A stretch of 19,792 bases of DNA from the NCBI GenBank assembly GCA_046593925.1, contig JBKJQN010000109.1, positions 1-19,792 of the forward strand. Direction: 5' to 3'. Below the pieces are notes generated by a model, which ran no database searches, was not told the origin of the DNA, and was given only the letters and a program-made list of their open reading frames with translations. A program made the translations under genes and the position numbers. The stretch comes from JAYVYM01 sp046593925. GTDB taxonomy: Bacteria > Actinomycetota > Actinomycetes > Mycobacteriales > SCTD01. Below are positions 1 to 8,437 of this stretch, piece by piece. The first letter of the stretch is position 1. Each line of letters opens with the position of its first letter.

Positions 1-1
1 C

Positions 2-964
2 CCGCCCGACCCGCCCGACCCGCCCGACCCGCCCGTGCACCCGCACCCGCACCCGCACGACAGCGCCGCCGCCACGCAGTTCCGCCAGGTCGCGTCGGCG
101 CTGCTCGCGCGCTTCGCGCCGACGCCCCCGCCGGTGCCCCCACCGCCGCCGCCCGTGCCCGGCACCCTCGAGATGCGCATTTCGGCGGCGTTCCAGGCGG
201 CGCTGGCCGCGAGCTCGCCACTGCCGGCGTTCACCGCGCAGCTGCAGCAGCTGGTCGTCATCGAGGAGCCGCCGCCCGTCGCCGCGGACCCGCTGGCGCC
301 GCTGCGCCTGACCCCCTCCTTCCCCCAGCCCATGGTCGAGCCGCTGGTGGAGCTGGCCCAGGACCTCGTGCTGCCGGGCCTGGAGACCGTGCTCCCCAAC
401 ACGATCGTCCCGCTGGCGACGGAGCGCACCTTCGTGGAGGCCTACCTCGTGGGTCTCAACACCGAGCTGGCAAGGGAGCTGCTGTGGCGGGAGTTCCCGA
501 CCGACCTGACCGCGACCTTCTTCGACCGCTTCTGGAACAGCTCGACCCGCCCCGGCCGACCGGGTGACATCGACGCCGTCAGCACTTGGGGCGACCGGCG
601 CCTCGGCGGCGCGGTCGTCGCCGACGAGCGGTTCGTCATGCTGGTGCGCAGCGAGCTCCTCGTGCGCTACCCCGACGCCGTCGTCTACGCCGTCAAGGAC
701 GGCGAGACGAGCGACCCCGTCTTCAGCGGTGCGTTCGCCCCGGACGTGCGCTACTTCGGCTTCGACATCGGCGTCGACGAGATCGCCGCCTGGTCCGTCG
801 TGATCCAGGAGCACCCGGGGGCGACCCGCTTCGGCGTCGACGCCGCGACCGCACCCGGCCCCCTCGCACCGGGCGGGGCGACCTCCGCCGACACCGCCAA
901 GGCCCTGCGCCGCGAACCCGTCCGGCTCACCATCCCCGTCGCGTTCCTGCTCGGGGTCGCGTGA
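2..964 (+). CDS. Uncharacterised proline-rich protein, first gene of three-gene cassette (5' end outside window)
   Basis: Function unknown. The frame is open to the left window edge and reads as Pro-Pro-Asp repeats followed by a His-Pro alternation (HPHPHPH). The GTG at 35 is therefore probably internal and the gene probably begins upstream. Counting from that GTG, residues 29-42 are a proline-rich linker, residues 45-110 are mixed helical and Ala/Leu-rich, and residues 118-270 form a globular-looking domain. That domain contains VEAYLVGLN (134-142), ELLWREFPTDL (148-158), RFW (165-167), LLVRYPDAVVYA (208-219), FGFDI (241-245) and VVIQEHPGATRFGVD (255-269). These motifs resemble uncharacterised bacterial proteins I remember without a domain name. 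No signal peptide or membrane segment is seen in the visible part. The stop shares bases with the next start (TGATG at 962-966), which indicates translational coupling. The coding assignment is firm; no function is assigned. Confidence 0.85.
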   Translation, partial: PPDPPDPPDPPVHPHPHPHDSAAATQFRQVASALLARFAPTPPPVPPPPPPVPGTLEMRISAAFQAALAASSPLPAFTAQLQQLVVIEEPPPVAADPLAPLRLTPSFPQPMVEPLVELAQDLVLPGLETVLPNTIVPLATERTFVEAYLVGLNTELARELLWREFPTDLTATFFDRFWNSSTRPGRPGDIDAVSTWGDRRLGGAVVADERFVMLVRSELLVRYPDAVVYAVKDGETSDPVFSGAFAPDVRYFGFDIGVDEIAAWSVVIQEHPGATRFGVDAATAPGPLAPGGATSADTAKALRREPVRLTIPVAFLLGVA

Positions 965-3900
965 TGGCCACCCCCGCGCCGGACCTCGCCCGCCTGCTCA
1001 CCGCGACCGACGGCAGTCCCCTGCTCACCGGGCAGCTGGGCCCGTCGACGCTCCCCCTGGCCCTGCTCCCGGTGCGCCTCGAGACCCGCTTCGTGACCGA
1101 GGCCGACGGGTCGGTGCACCTGTGGGTGCGGGTCTACCCGGACGCGCTGCACCTCGACGCACACGACCCGCTGCTGTCGGCCGACGAGATCGCCCGCGGC
1201 AAGGCCTTCTGGACCGGCACCTCGCAGGCCGGCTCCGACGACGTGACACGCCGCACCGCCTGGCGCCAGCTCGCGACGCGCTTCGGGCCCAACCGGGCCG
1301 CGTGGGTCGCGCGCGCCCTGACCCCGACCGGTCCGCCCGGGAACCTCGCCTTTCCCGACATCGGCCCACCGGCCACCCGGGTCCGCACCCCGGTGGCGCG
1401 ACTGCTCCCCCAGCACTGGGTCGCCACCGCCTACGTCGACGGCGCCGTCGCCGCCGTCGTGACCGGCCGCGACATCACCCACGACCTCCCGGTCGGCCCC
1501 GACGCCGACCGGGCCCGCCCCCCGGAGACCATCGGCGACGACGAGAGCGCCATCGACGACGGCATGCGGTGGATGGTCGAGCTCGCGGCCGCCGAGGAGG
1601 CCGGCATGGCGCTGCGCCTGCCGCTGGCCGCCGGACGGGTCGACGTGCTGCTCGTGGTCGGGGTGCGCAGCGGGGACGACGGACCCGCCCTCGCCCGGCA
1701 GCTCGAGGCCCACCACCACTCCGACGGCCTCGTCTTCGTGCCGGTCGGCACGCCCACCAACAGCACCGGGGCCCACCGGACCGGCGCCGGCGCCCCGGAC
1801 CCGACCTTTTCGTCGAGCTACGACAGCGAGTGGCTGTCGGGCCCGCTGCCGACCGGGAGCGCCGCCCTCGCGCGCACCGCCCTGGGCGTCGACGTCTTCG
1901 ACCACCTGGCAGGCGCGGCGGCAGACGACGCGAGCACCTCGGCGGCGGTGCAAACCGCGCTGTGGCCGGCGACCTGGGGCTACTTCCTCGCGCAGATGAT
2001 CGGCTGGGACGGGCCGCTCACCCCGCAGGCCCGCGACTGGGCGCGCAGGCACGCCCTCGACCACCTGCGCCCGGGCGGCCCGCTGCCCCTGCTGCAGTGC
2101 GGTTCCCAGCCCTACGGGCTGCTCCCGGTCACCTCCCTCGACCGGTGGACCGCGGCGACCGGCGACGTCGAGGCGCAGGCGCTCCAGCGCCTGCTCGTGT
2201 CGTTGCGCGACAGCTTCTGGCGACCGGCTGCCGGCTCGGCGACGCGGGTCGGGCGGAGCGACGACGCCGGGTCCGACCTCGTCGCCGTCCTGTCCGAGGG
2301 CGCCCGCACCACTGCCTACGCCGCCCGCCGTCTCATGGGGCAGCACTTCCTGCAGCACCTGCGGTCCTTCCTCGGCGAGGACCTCGACCAGACGGGCTTC
2401 TGGTCGCGGCTGGTCCAGCTCGCCGGTGACGGGGGCCTCGGGTTCACCCCCGCCCTGGCCCACGCGGCCTACGAGCCCGACGCCCACCCCCTCGCCGTCC
2501 CCCTCGTCGGTGACCCCGCCCGGTTGCACGCGCTCGCGGGCGCCACGGCGGACGAGGCTCTGGCCGAGGTCGCGGGGGCGTCGCTGCTCGAGGTGCTCGC
2601 GCGCCACGCGCTGCTGCGCCAGCACGTCGAGGAGGCCGCCCGGGTGCTGGACGCGCCGGCGACGCCGTTCCCCCAGCTCGTCCGGGACGCCGAGCTCGTC
2701 GACCTCGTGCCCGGCCTCGCGCCCACGCCGACGTGGTCGTGGCTGAGGTCGCGGCCCGTCGCGGGGCACACGGTCGCCGACGAGGTCCAGGCCCACCCCG
2801 GACCGGAGCTGACCGAGCTCCGCCAGGCGCTTGAGCACCTCGCGGGCGCTGACGCCGGAGCCCTGGAGCGGCACCTCACCAGCACCCTCGACGCGGCCTC
2901 GCACCGGCTCGACGCGTGGACGACGTCGCTGGCGACGAAGCGGCTCGCCGAGCTCCGGGCCGGCGCCCCCACCGGCGTCGTCGTCGGCGGCTACGGCTGG
3001 CTGGAGGACCTCACGGCGGCCACGCCCGGCGCCCTCGCGGACCCGGTCCCCGACGAGCCCGGCCCGCTGACGCTGGTGGCCGGTGACCCTGGCTTCGTCC
3101 ACGCGCCCTCGCTCAACCAGGCCAGCCTGGCGGCCCTGCTGCGCGACGCCCACCTCGCCCACGGCGCCACCGCCGACTCGCCCTACGCCGTCGACCTGAG
3201 CTCGGCGCGCACCCGCATCGCCCTCCAGCTGCTCGACGGGGTGCGGGCCGGCCAGCCGCTGGGAGCGCTCCTCGGCTACCGCTGCGAGCGGGCCCTGCAC
3301 GAGGCGGGCCTGGACCCGTTCGTCGACCCGCTGCGCTCGCTCGACCCGCTCGCCGGGGCGGAGGGCCTGCGGCTGGTCGTCGACGGCCTCGCCCTGTCCC
3401 GGCGCTGGGCCGACGACCCCGGCTCGGTCCTCACCGCCCTGGGCGTCACCACGACCGACCCGCGGCTGAAGGGCCTGACCACGGTGCTCGACGACCTCGC
3501 CGGTGCCATCGACGCGACCGCCGACGCGCTCACCGCCGAGAGCGCCTTCCAGCTAGTCCGCGGGAGCACCGCGCGCGCCGCGGCGACGCTGGACGCCGTG
3601 GCCTCGGGGCAGACCCCGCCACCGGAGCTGGGCTTCGTCCGCACCCCCCGGACCGGCGTGGCCGTCACGCACCGGGTCGTGGCCCTGCTGAGCGCCGTCG
3701 ACGACCGCGGTGACGACGGGTGGGCCCGCTCCACCCCGCGAGCCAACGCCGATCCCGTCCTGGCTGCCTGGGCCGCCAGGGTCCTGGGCCCGGCGCAGGC
3801 GGTCCTGCGGGTGAACGGGCACCCGGTCGCCCTGGGCGCGCTCGGGCTGGCCGCCATCGACCTCGTCTGGGCCTCGCGCGGGGTCGAGGGCGACCCGCCC

Positions 3901-5010
3901 GAGCTCTTGCCGCTGGCCTTGGGCGCCCTCGGCGACCAGGTCGACGCGACCTCGGCGAGCCTCGACAGCAGCGAGCTCGCCGACCAGCTCGAGCTCGCCG
4001 TCCGCGCGCACCGCCTCCTCGCCGGGGCCCGCCCGGCCGACGGGGCCGACCTGCAACCGCCGCACGCCGACCCCGAGCGCGGGCTCGACGCGGCCGAGCT
4101 CCATGGGCGGGCCACCGCCGCCGAGCAGGCCCTGCGGTCGGCGCGCGCCGCCCTCGTCGCGGCGACCGACGACGCCGGGCTGCGTGCCGCGCTGCTGGCC
4201 GTGGCGGCGTTCGGGGTGCCCGGTGCGGTGCCGATCCCCGGGGCGCCGCTCGCCGTCCAGGCCGGAGCGCTGCTGCCCGACCTGGACCGCCGGCTGGCCG
4301 GCCTCGACGCCGCCGACGGCACCGACGGCGCCGCACGGTTGCGCGCCGTCTTCGGTCCCGGCTTCCTCGCGCTACCGCGCTTCACGGCGCCCACCGCACC
4401 CGACGTCACCGCGTCCCTGGCCGACGCCCCGAGCCTGCTCGGGGGTGACCTGCTGGCGGCCCACACCTGGCTGACGCGCATGGAGCGGGTGCGTGAGCCG
4501 CTCGCGCGGCTGACCAGGGTGGCCCGGGAGGTGGAGGTCGTGCACGGCCACGACCTGCTGGGCGTGACCGTGGCGCAGGTGCCGCACGTCGCCGGGCAGC
4601 GCTGGGTGGGCCTGCCGCAGACCGGCCTCGCCGAGGGCTGCGTCTCGCTCGTGCTGGCGGGGGCGCCTGCGGACCTGAGCACGTCGCTGTGCGGCCTGGT
4701 CGTCGACGAGTGGACCGAGGTCGTGCCCCAGCGCACCGAGACGACGGGCATCGCGTTCCGCGGCAGCCCGCCGACCTCCAGCGCGCCGCAGGCCGTGCTG
4801 CTGGCGGTCCCTCCGGTCACCGGCGAGCCCTGGCGGCTGGAGACCCTCAACCGGGTCCTGCTCGAGACCTTCGAGAGCGCCCGGCTGCGGGTCCTGCGCC
4901 CGAGCGCGCTCGCGGCGGTCGGCCACTTCCTGCCGGCCACGCACCTCGCCTTCAACACCGACGGTGACGCGGTCTCCACCGACCTGCACCCCGTGCCCGC
5001 GGCCGGCTGA
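964..5010 (+). CDS. Giant uncharacterised protein (1348 aa), second gene of cassette
   Basis: Function unknown. The frame is open further upstream, but ATG 964 overlaps the previous stop by one base and gives the protein MATPAPDLARLL, so I chose it. There is no signal peptide and no clear membrane segment. The N-terminal part carries LPVRLETRF, then RVYPDALHLDAHDP and an aromatic FWT, within about residues 35-80. Later come QHWVATAYVDG, DDGMRWMVELAAAEEAGMAL (a WMVDFDxAxxxGM-like block), GLVFVPVGTPTNS and PLLQCGSQPYGLLPVTS. The middle is long, Ala/Leu-rich and helical. The C-terminal part has CGLVVDEWTEVVP, TTGIAFR and APQAVLLAVPP. The set of motifs suggests a multidomain structural or scaffold-like protein rather than a classical enzyme, but that is inference. 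It is coupled to both neighbours. Large antisense ORFs across it are GC-skew shadows. Confidence 0.88.
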   Translation: MATPAPDLARLLTATDGSPLLTGQLGPSTLPLALLPVRLETRFVTEADGSVHLWVRVYPDALHLDAHDPLLSADEIARGKAFWTGTSQAGSDDVTRRTAWRQLATRFGPNRAAWVARALTPTGPPGNLAFPDIGPPATRVRTPVARLLPQHWVATAYVDGAVAAVVTGRDITHDLPVGPDADRARPPETIGDDESAIDDGMRWMVELAAAEEAGMALRLPLAAGRVDVLLVVGVRSGDDGPALARQLEAHHHSDGLVFVPVGTPTNSTGAHRTGAGAPDPTFSSSYDSEWLSGPLPTGSAALARTALGVDVFDHLAGAAADDASTSAAVQTALWPATWGYFLAQMIGWDGPLTPQARDWARRHALDHLRPGGPLPLLQCGSQPYGLLPVTSLDRWTAATGDVEAQALQRLLVSLRDSFWRPAAGSATRVGRSDDAGSDLVAVLSEGARTTAYAARRLMGQHFLQHLRSFLGEDLDQTGFWSRLVQLAGDGGLGFTPALAHAAYEPDAHPLAVPLVGDPARLHALAGATADEALAEVAGASLLEVLARHALLRQHVEEAARVLDAPATPFPQLVRDAELVDLVPGLAPTPTWSWLRSRPVAGHTVADEVQAHPGPELTELRQALEHLAGADAGALERHLTSTLDAASHRLDAWTTSLATKRLAELRAGAPTGVVVGGYGWLEDLTAATPGALADPVPDEPGPLTLVAGDPGFVHAPSLNQASLAALLRDAHLAHGATADSPYAVDLSSARTRIALQLLDGVRAGQPLGALLGYRCERALHEAGLDPFVDPLRSLDPLAGAEGLRLVVDGLALSRRWADDPGSVLTALGVTTTDPRLKGLTTVLDDLAGAIDATADALTAESAFQLVRGSTARAAATLDAVASGQTPPPELGFVRTPRTGVAVTHRVVALLSAVDDRGDDGWARSTPRANADPVLAAWAARVLGPAQAVLRVNGHPVALGALGLAAIDLVWASRGVEGDPPELLPLALGALGDQVDATSASLDSSELADQLELAVRAHRLLAGARPADGADLQPPHADPERGLDAAELHGRATAAEQALRSARAALVAATDDAGLRAALLAVAAFGVPGAVPIPGAPLAVQAGALLPDLDRRLAGLDAADGTDGAARLRAVFGPGFLALPRFTAPTAPDVTASLADAPSLLGGDLLAAHTWLTRMERVREPLARLTRVAREVEVVHGHDLLGVTVAQVPHVAGQRWVGLPQTGLAEGCVSLVLAGAPADLSTSLCGLVVDEWTEVVPQRTETTGIAFRGSPPTSSAPQAVLLAVPPVTGEPWRLETLNRVLLETFESARLRVLRPSALAAVGHFLPATHLAFNTDGDAVSTDLHPVPAAG

Positions 5011-5014
5011 GGGG
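5011..5014 (+). promoter_or_regulatory. Ribosome binding site deciding the start of the third cassette gene
   Basis: GGGG directly follows the TGA of the giant gene and lies 6 nt before ATG 5021. The frame is open back to 4964, so this site and the 10-nt gene spacing are what favour ATG 5021. Confidence 0.55.
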
Positions 5015-5020
5015 AACGCG

Positions 5021-6736
5021 ATGGCCTCCATCACGACGTGGACGCGCCTGGAGCCGGCGGTCATCGCCGACGACCTCGCGGCCGGTTACGCCGCCACGCT
5101 GCAGGACCCGCTGTGGCTGCTGGGCCGGCAGTGGCAGACCGCAGAGCTCCGGGGCCACGACGGGGGCACCCCGATCGTGGCCCGCTGGCGGGGGCGCGTG
5201 GCGAGCATGACCCGCTGGGTGCCCGGCGTCCTGGCCGCCGACACCCAGACCGTCGCAGCGCGCCTCGACGACAGCACGCCGCTGGCGGTCCGCGTCCAGG
5301 GCCAGCAGCTGACGCAGTCCCGCACGGTCGACGGCCTCGACGGCCTGCGCCTCGCCGTGGACAGCGGGCTGCACCTGCTGCGGCTCCTGCGCGCGCAGGC
5401 GCTGTCCGTCGACGTGGGCCCGGCCCTGCTCCGGGCCTACGCCGTGCCGCCGGTCACCGAGGAGCAGCGGGCCGCTCTGGACCCCGAGGCCCTCGGCTAC
5501 GCCGACCTGGTGGCGGGTAGCGCCCTGGACGGCCGGCGCGTGCGCGCCGCCGTCGGCGAGGCCGGCGACCCGGTGGTCGACCCCGCTCTCGGCGTCCCCG
5601 CAGGGGACGTCGCCGAGGTGCGGGAGGCCCTGCGGGCCTGGCGCACCTGGACCGACGGGCTCTTCGGCAGCCCCACCGAGCCCACGTGGCAGCCCGACCG
5701 GTTCGAGCACGCCTTCGCCCTGTCGACCCGCCTGGGCGAGGACGTCTTCAGCGAGCGGACGCTCACCGCCGCCCCCTACGAGGACGGCACGCTGGACTGG
5801 TACGCCTTCGACCTCAGGGCCGACGTCAACCTCGGCACCTCCCAAGACGCGCCCGCGCCGGTCCTCACCCGCACGGCCCTGCCCGCACCCGTGACCCTGC
5901 CGGGTGTTCCGTCCGCCCGCTTCTGGGAGGTCGAGGACCCTCGGCTCGACCTGGACGCCCTGACCCCTGGGGCCACCGACCTCGCCCAGCTGCTGCTCGT
6001 GGAGACGCTGGCGGGTTACGGCAACGACTGGTTCGTCCTCCCCGTGGAGCTCCCGGTGGGTTCGCTCAGCGAGACCCTGTCCCTGGTCGTGACCGACACG
6101 TTCGGGGCAAAGACGCTGCTGCAGCCCACCCGCAAGGACGCTGGCTGGAGCGCGTTCTCGCTCTCCTACCAGGGCGGGGGAACCGAGGCCAACCTGTTCC
6201 ACCTTCCGGCCACGCTTGTGTCGCCCCTCGAAGGAGCGGTCCTCGAGGAGGTCCTCCTCGCCCGTGACGAGGTCGCCGACATCGCGTGGGCGGTCGAACG
6301 TCGACTGGAGTCGCCGCTGGAGGTCGGGGTCGAGACCACCCGCTTCCTAGTCGACCCGCCGCCGGGTGGGGCAGCGCCCCCCGACGTCCCGATCTACCGG
6401 CTCGCCACGCCCGTGGCCCCGCACTGGATCCCCCTGCTCCCGGTGCGCCTCTCCAGCACCAGCGCCGAGGTGCGCCTTGTGCGCGGCGCCCTGCTCGACC
6501 TCGAGGGCGGGACGCACGTCGTCACGGCGCAGGCCAGGCTGCTCGATGCGCTCGATCCCACCGCCCGGCTCGAGCTGCCCGAGGAGGAGGTCCCCCGTGA
6601 GGGCGTCGTCCTGCGACGCGCCTATCGCGCCGCCAGGTGGTCCGACGGCTCGCTGCATGTGTGGGCAGCGCACCGCGCCACCGTCGGCCGCGGCGAGGCC
6701 TCCAGCGGGCTCGCCTTCGACGCACTGGAGCGGTGA
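5021..6736 (+). CDS. Uncharacterised protein (571 aa) with DPLWLLGRQWQ motif, third gene of cassette
   Basis: Function unknown. ATG 5021 lies behind a GGGG ribosome site, and the predicted N-terminus begins MASITTWTRLEP. Residues 29-39 are DPLWLLGRQWQ, followed by ELRGHDGGTPIVARWRG, a block I remember from other unnamed bacterial proteins. Further on are a WYAFDLRADVN segment, RFWEVEDPRLDLD (about 302-314), a LAQLLLVETLAGYGNDWFVLP segment (about 322-342), and a C-terminal beta-rich part with PHWIPLLPVR. There are no membrane segments, signal peptide or known catalytic motif. The gene follows the giant gene after 10 nt and has the same codon bias, so the three products are probably made together and may form one complex. 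This is the last intact gene before the mobile-element region. Confidence 0.87.
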   Translation: MASITTWTRLEPAVIADDLAAGYAATLQDPLWLLGRQWQTAELRGHDGGTPIVARWRGRVASMTRWVPGVLAADTQTVAARLDDSTPLAVRVQGQQLTQSRTVDGLDGLRLAVDSGLHLLRLLRAQALSVDVGPALLRAYAVPPVTEEQRAALDPEALGYADLVAGSALDGRRVRAAVGEAGDPVVDPALGVPAGDVAEVREALRAWRTWTDGLFGSPTEPTWQPDRFEHAFALSTRLGEDVFSERTLTAAPYEDGTLDWYAFDLRADVNLGTSQDAPAPVLTRTALPAPVTLPGVPSARFWEVEDPRLDLDALTPGATDLAQLLLVETLAGYGNDWFVLPVELPVGSLSETLSLVVTDTFGAKTLLQPTRKDAGWSAFSLSYQGGGTEANLFHLPATLVSPLEGAVLEEVLLARDEVADIAWAVERRLESPLEVGVETTRFLVDPPPGGAAPPDVPIYRLATPVAPHWIPLLPVRLSSTSAEVRLVRGALLDLEGGTHVVTAQARLLDALDPTARLELPEEEVPREGVVLRRAYRAARWSDGSLHVWAAHRATVGRGEASSGLAFDALER

Positions 6737-6740
6737 CGGC

Positions 6741-6960
6741 TCAGTCCAGGGAGACCGGGACCGGCACCGGGAAGCCGTTAACGGTGCGGCGTAGCAGAGC
6801 GAGTAGGCGCTCGCCGAGCCGATGTAGACGCGGTCTCCGACCTGCAGCGAGCTCGGCCGGCGGCGGGTCGCTCGCCGACGTGGTCGTAGCACTCCGAGAC
6901 CGGCCCGGGTTGGTGCACGCCCACCGCGCGGGGCAGGCTTGGGATGAGCCGCCAGGGCAC
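6741..6960 (-). pseudogene. C-terminal remnant of a PLP-dependent (Orn/DAP/Arg-type) decarboxylase, frameshifted
   Basis: On the minus strand three frames join into one recognisable C-terminus. The first gives GPVSECYDHVGERP, the second gives LQVGDRVYIGSASAYSLCYA, and the third gives NGFPVPVPVSLD followed by a stop at about 6741-6743. The GDxVxIxxAGAYSxxYAxxFNGF pattern is typical of the C-terminal barrel of fold-III PLP decarboxylases (ornithine, diaminopimelate or arginine). Restoring one base in the stretch reading CCGTTAACGG (near 6775-6785) recreates APFNGFPVP. A second indel lies near 6850-6865. The N-terminal catalytic barrel is absent, because the IS4-family element begins 13 bp upstream of the remnant. 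The substrate cannot be told. Confidence 0.6.
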
Positions 6961-6962
6961 AC

Positions 6963-6972
6963 TGGCTAACCC
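6963..6972. repeat. Left copy of 10-bp direct repeat flanking the IS4-family element
   Basis: TGGCTAACCC sits immediately outside the left terminal repeat, and an identical copy lies at 8438-8447. IS4-family elements commonly duplicate about 9-13 bp of target, so this is most likely the target-site duplication. Confidence 0.8.
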
Positions 6973-6981
6973 CAATACCGT

Positions 6982-7181
6982 TCAGTTAGGTGGCGTGGGG
7001 GTGTAGGTCGGCGGGCCTTGTGGCTGTGGCCAGGTCGTGTGGTGGGAGCGCTTGACGTGCCACTTGGCGTACTTGCGTTTGATGACGCGGGGTGCCGAGC
7101 GGTGGCGGCGGCGGCGGGTTGAGCCGACGTAGTAGTCGGCGGAGGAACTCGTGCCACGCGGGGCTGTCGCGGCCGTGCTGG
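6982..7181 (-). pseudogene. Out-of-frame C-terminal tail of the IS4-family transposase
   Basis: After the stop at 7182 the expected continuation is visible in two further frames. The first reads DQHGRDSPAWHEFLRRLLRR and the second reads HRSAPRVIKRKYAKWHVKR, which matches the RxRxxPRVVKRKxSxxxxKR tail of these transposases. Removing one C from the TTTTCCCCCC run (plus-strand 7185-7194) and one C from the CCG-repeat tract (plus-strand about 7104-7118) makes one continuous frame. That frame ends at TGA 6984-6982, inside the terminal repeat. Both shifts sit in low-complexity tracts, so sequencing error, real decay and frameshifting all remain possible. Confidence 0.7.
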
Positions 7182-8396
7182 TCAGGGGGGAAAAGCGCCC
7201 GGGTGGGCGAGGCTCTGGCGGGTGATCCGCAGCGCGGCGACGAAGCTGACGCGGTCGGGGTCGTGTCCGGAGTGCGTGGCGGCTTCGGTCATCAGGGAGC
7301 GGATCGCGTAGTGGCAGCACAGGTGGCCCCAGATCTCCTGGAGTACCAGCTCGGGGGACTTGCTGCGCAGCACGGTGCGTGGTCCGCGCTGGTGGGTCTT
7401 GAGCTCGTCGAAGGTCAGCTCGACCTCCCAGCGTTGGGTGTAGGCGGCGGCCAGCTCGACCGCAGGCGCTTCGTCGGGGTCGGTCAGGGTGGTGAACAGC
7501 CGGTAGCTGGCGGGGTTGTCGCGTCCGTCGTCGATCGTGTAGTCGATGACCCGGACCAGCATCGGCTCGGCCGCCCGCGCCACCGCAGAGTGGGTCTGCT
7601 GCAGGCGCGCCAGCCAGGACCCGTCGGGCAGGTCCTGCAGGTGGATCGGGGTGGGACCGCCGCGGTCGGTGCGGACCCGCCACAGCAGGTCAGCTCCGGT
7701 CGCGATCGCCCTGCGCCACAGGGCGTAGGAGAAGAACCCCCGGTCAGCCAGCAGCAGCATCCCGGGCTCCAGCCGGCCCAGCAGCGGCGCGGTCAGCGCG
7801 GCCTCGGACTCGGCGTACTTGCCGACCTCGGCAGCGAAGACCGCATGCGTGCCGCACTCGGCCAGCGCCACGACCCGGGCCTGCGGGAACGCCGCCTGCT
7901 CGCCCTTGTTGACCCCAGGGCGCCCGAAGTACTCGTGGTTCACCGTCGTGTCCGCGACCTCCAGACACATCCCGTCGATCGCGACCAACCGGCGCCCGGC
8001 CAGCCACACCCCAGGCGTCAGCTCACCACCGATCGGCTTGGCGACCCGCTCGAACAACGCCGCCAACGGCTCAGCCCCCAGCCGCGCCCGCGCCTGGAAG
8101 ATCGCCGACTTGCTCGGCGGGGTGTAGGTCTCGGTCCACCCCGAGGCCCACGACAACCCGTCGGTCAGCTGCGCCAGCACGTCCTCATAGGAGCCCTCGG
8201 AGTACAGCGCCATCCCGATCGAGAAGTACGCCATCACCCTCGCCGGCAACGAACGATGCCGCTGCTCGGTCCGACCGACCTCCGCGATCACCTCGTCGAC
8301 CAACTCCGGCGGGAACACCCGCGTCAGCACACCCACCGACACCAGGTCCGACAAGCGCCGCTCAGACTCCGGCTTCTTCCACCCAGCACGAGGCAT
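7182..8396 (-). CDS. IS4-family transposase, main frame (404 aa)
   Basis: A DDE transposase that cuts and pastes the surrounding element. Residues about 20-110 match the IS4 N-terminal domain (VGVLTRVFPPELVDEV, LPARVMAYFSIGMALY). The RNase-H-like catalytic core has Asp141 (LVAIDG) and Asp218 (LLLADRG). Glu326 lies inside the YREK signature Y319-x2-R322-x3-E326-x6-K333. ATG 8396 is 26 bp inside the right terminal repeat. The frame stops at TGA 7184-7182, directly after a TTTTCCCCCC run, while the usual basic C-terminal tail continues in other frames down to 6982. All catalytic residues are in this frame, so activity may survive, but the C-terminus is disturbed. Confidence 0.88.
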   Translation of the reverse strand: MPRAGWKKPESERRLSDLVSVGVLTRVFPPELVDEVIAEVGRTEQRHRSLPARVMAYFSIGMALYSEGSYEDVLAQLTDGLSWASGWTETYTPPSKSAIFQARARLGAEPLAALFERVAKPIGGELTPGVWLAGRRLVAIDGMCLEVADTTVNHEYFGRPGVNKGEQAAFPQARVVALAECGTHAVFAAEVGKYAESEAALTAPLLGRLEPGMLLLADRGFFSYALWRRAIATGADLLWRVRTDRGGPTPIHLQDLPDGSWLARLQQTHSAVARAAEPMLVRVIDYTIDDGRDNPASYRLFTTLTDPDEAPAVELAAAYTQRWEVELTFDELKTHQRGPRTVLRSKSPELVLQEIWGHLCCHYAIRSLMTEAATHSGHDPDRVSFVAALRITRQSLAHPGAFPP

Positions 8397-8437
8397 GCCC
8401 CAAAGTACACCCGTGTCATCTTAACTGAACGGTATTG

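Larger units (their letters stand above)
6973..8437. mobile_element. Complete IS4-family insertion sequence (1465 bp)
   Basis: The ends are perfect 16-bp inverted repeats, CAATACCGTTCAGTTA at 6973-6988 and its reverse complement at 8422-8437. They are flanked by the 10-bp direct repeat TGGCTAACCC. The single cargo is a minus-strand transposase with the IS4 Y-x2-R-x3-E-x6-K signature, whose distal frame is disturbed by two probable indels. The intact ends and intact duplication indicate a recent insertion. It landed at the junction between the decarboxylase remnant and the left end of the IS1380 element. Confidence 0.9.

Noticed and set aside
35..58. HPHPHPH as a designed or natural affinity-like metal site
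   Set aside because: It follows a slippage-prone proline repeat and may simply be repeat drift; no further metal ligands are evident.
751..3300. 849-codon open frame on the minus strand across the giant gene
   Set aside because: Low-complexity Gly/Arg/Val composition typical of the antisense of GC-rich coding DNA; the plus-strand frame has coherent motifs and coupling.
3276..4979. 567-codon minus-strand frame
   Set aside because: Ser/Arg/Ala-rich shadow of the giant gene with no recognisable domain.
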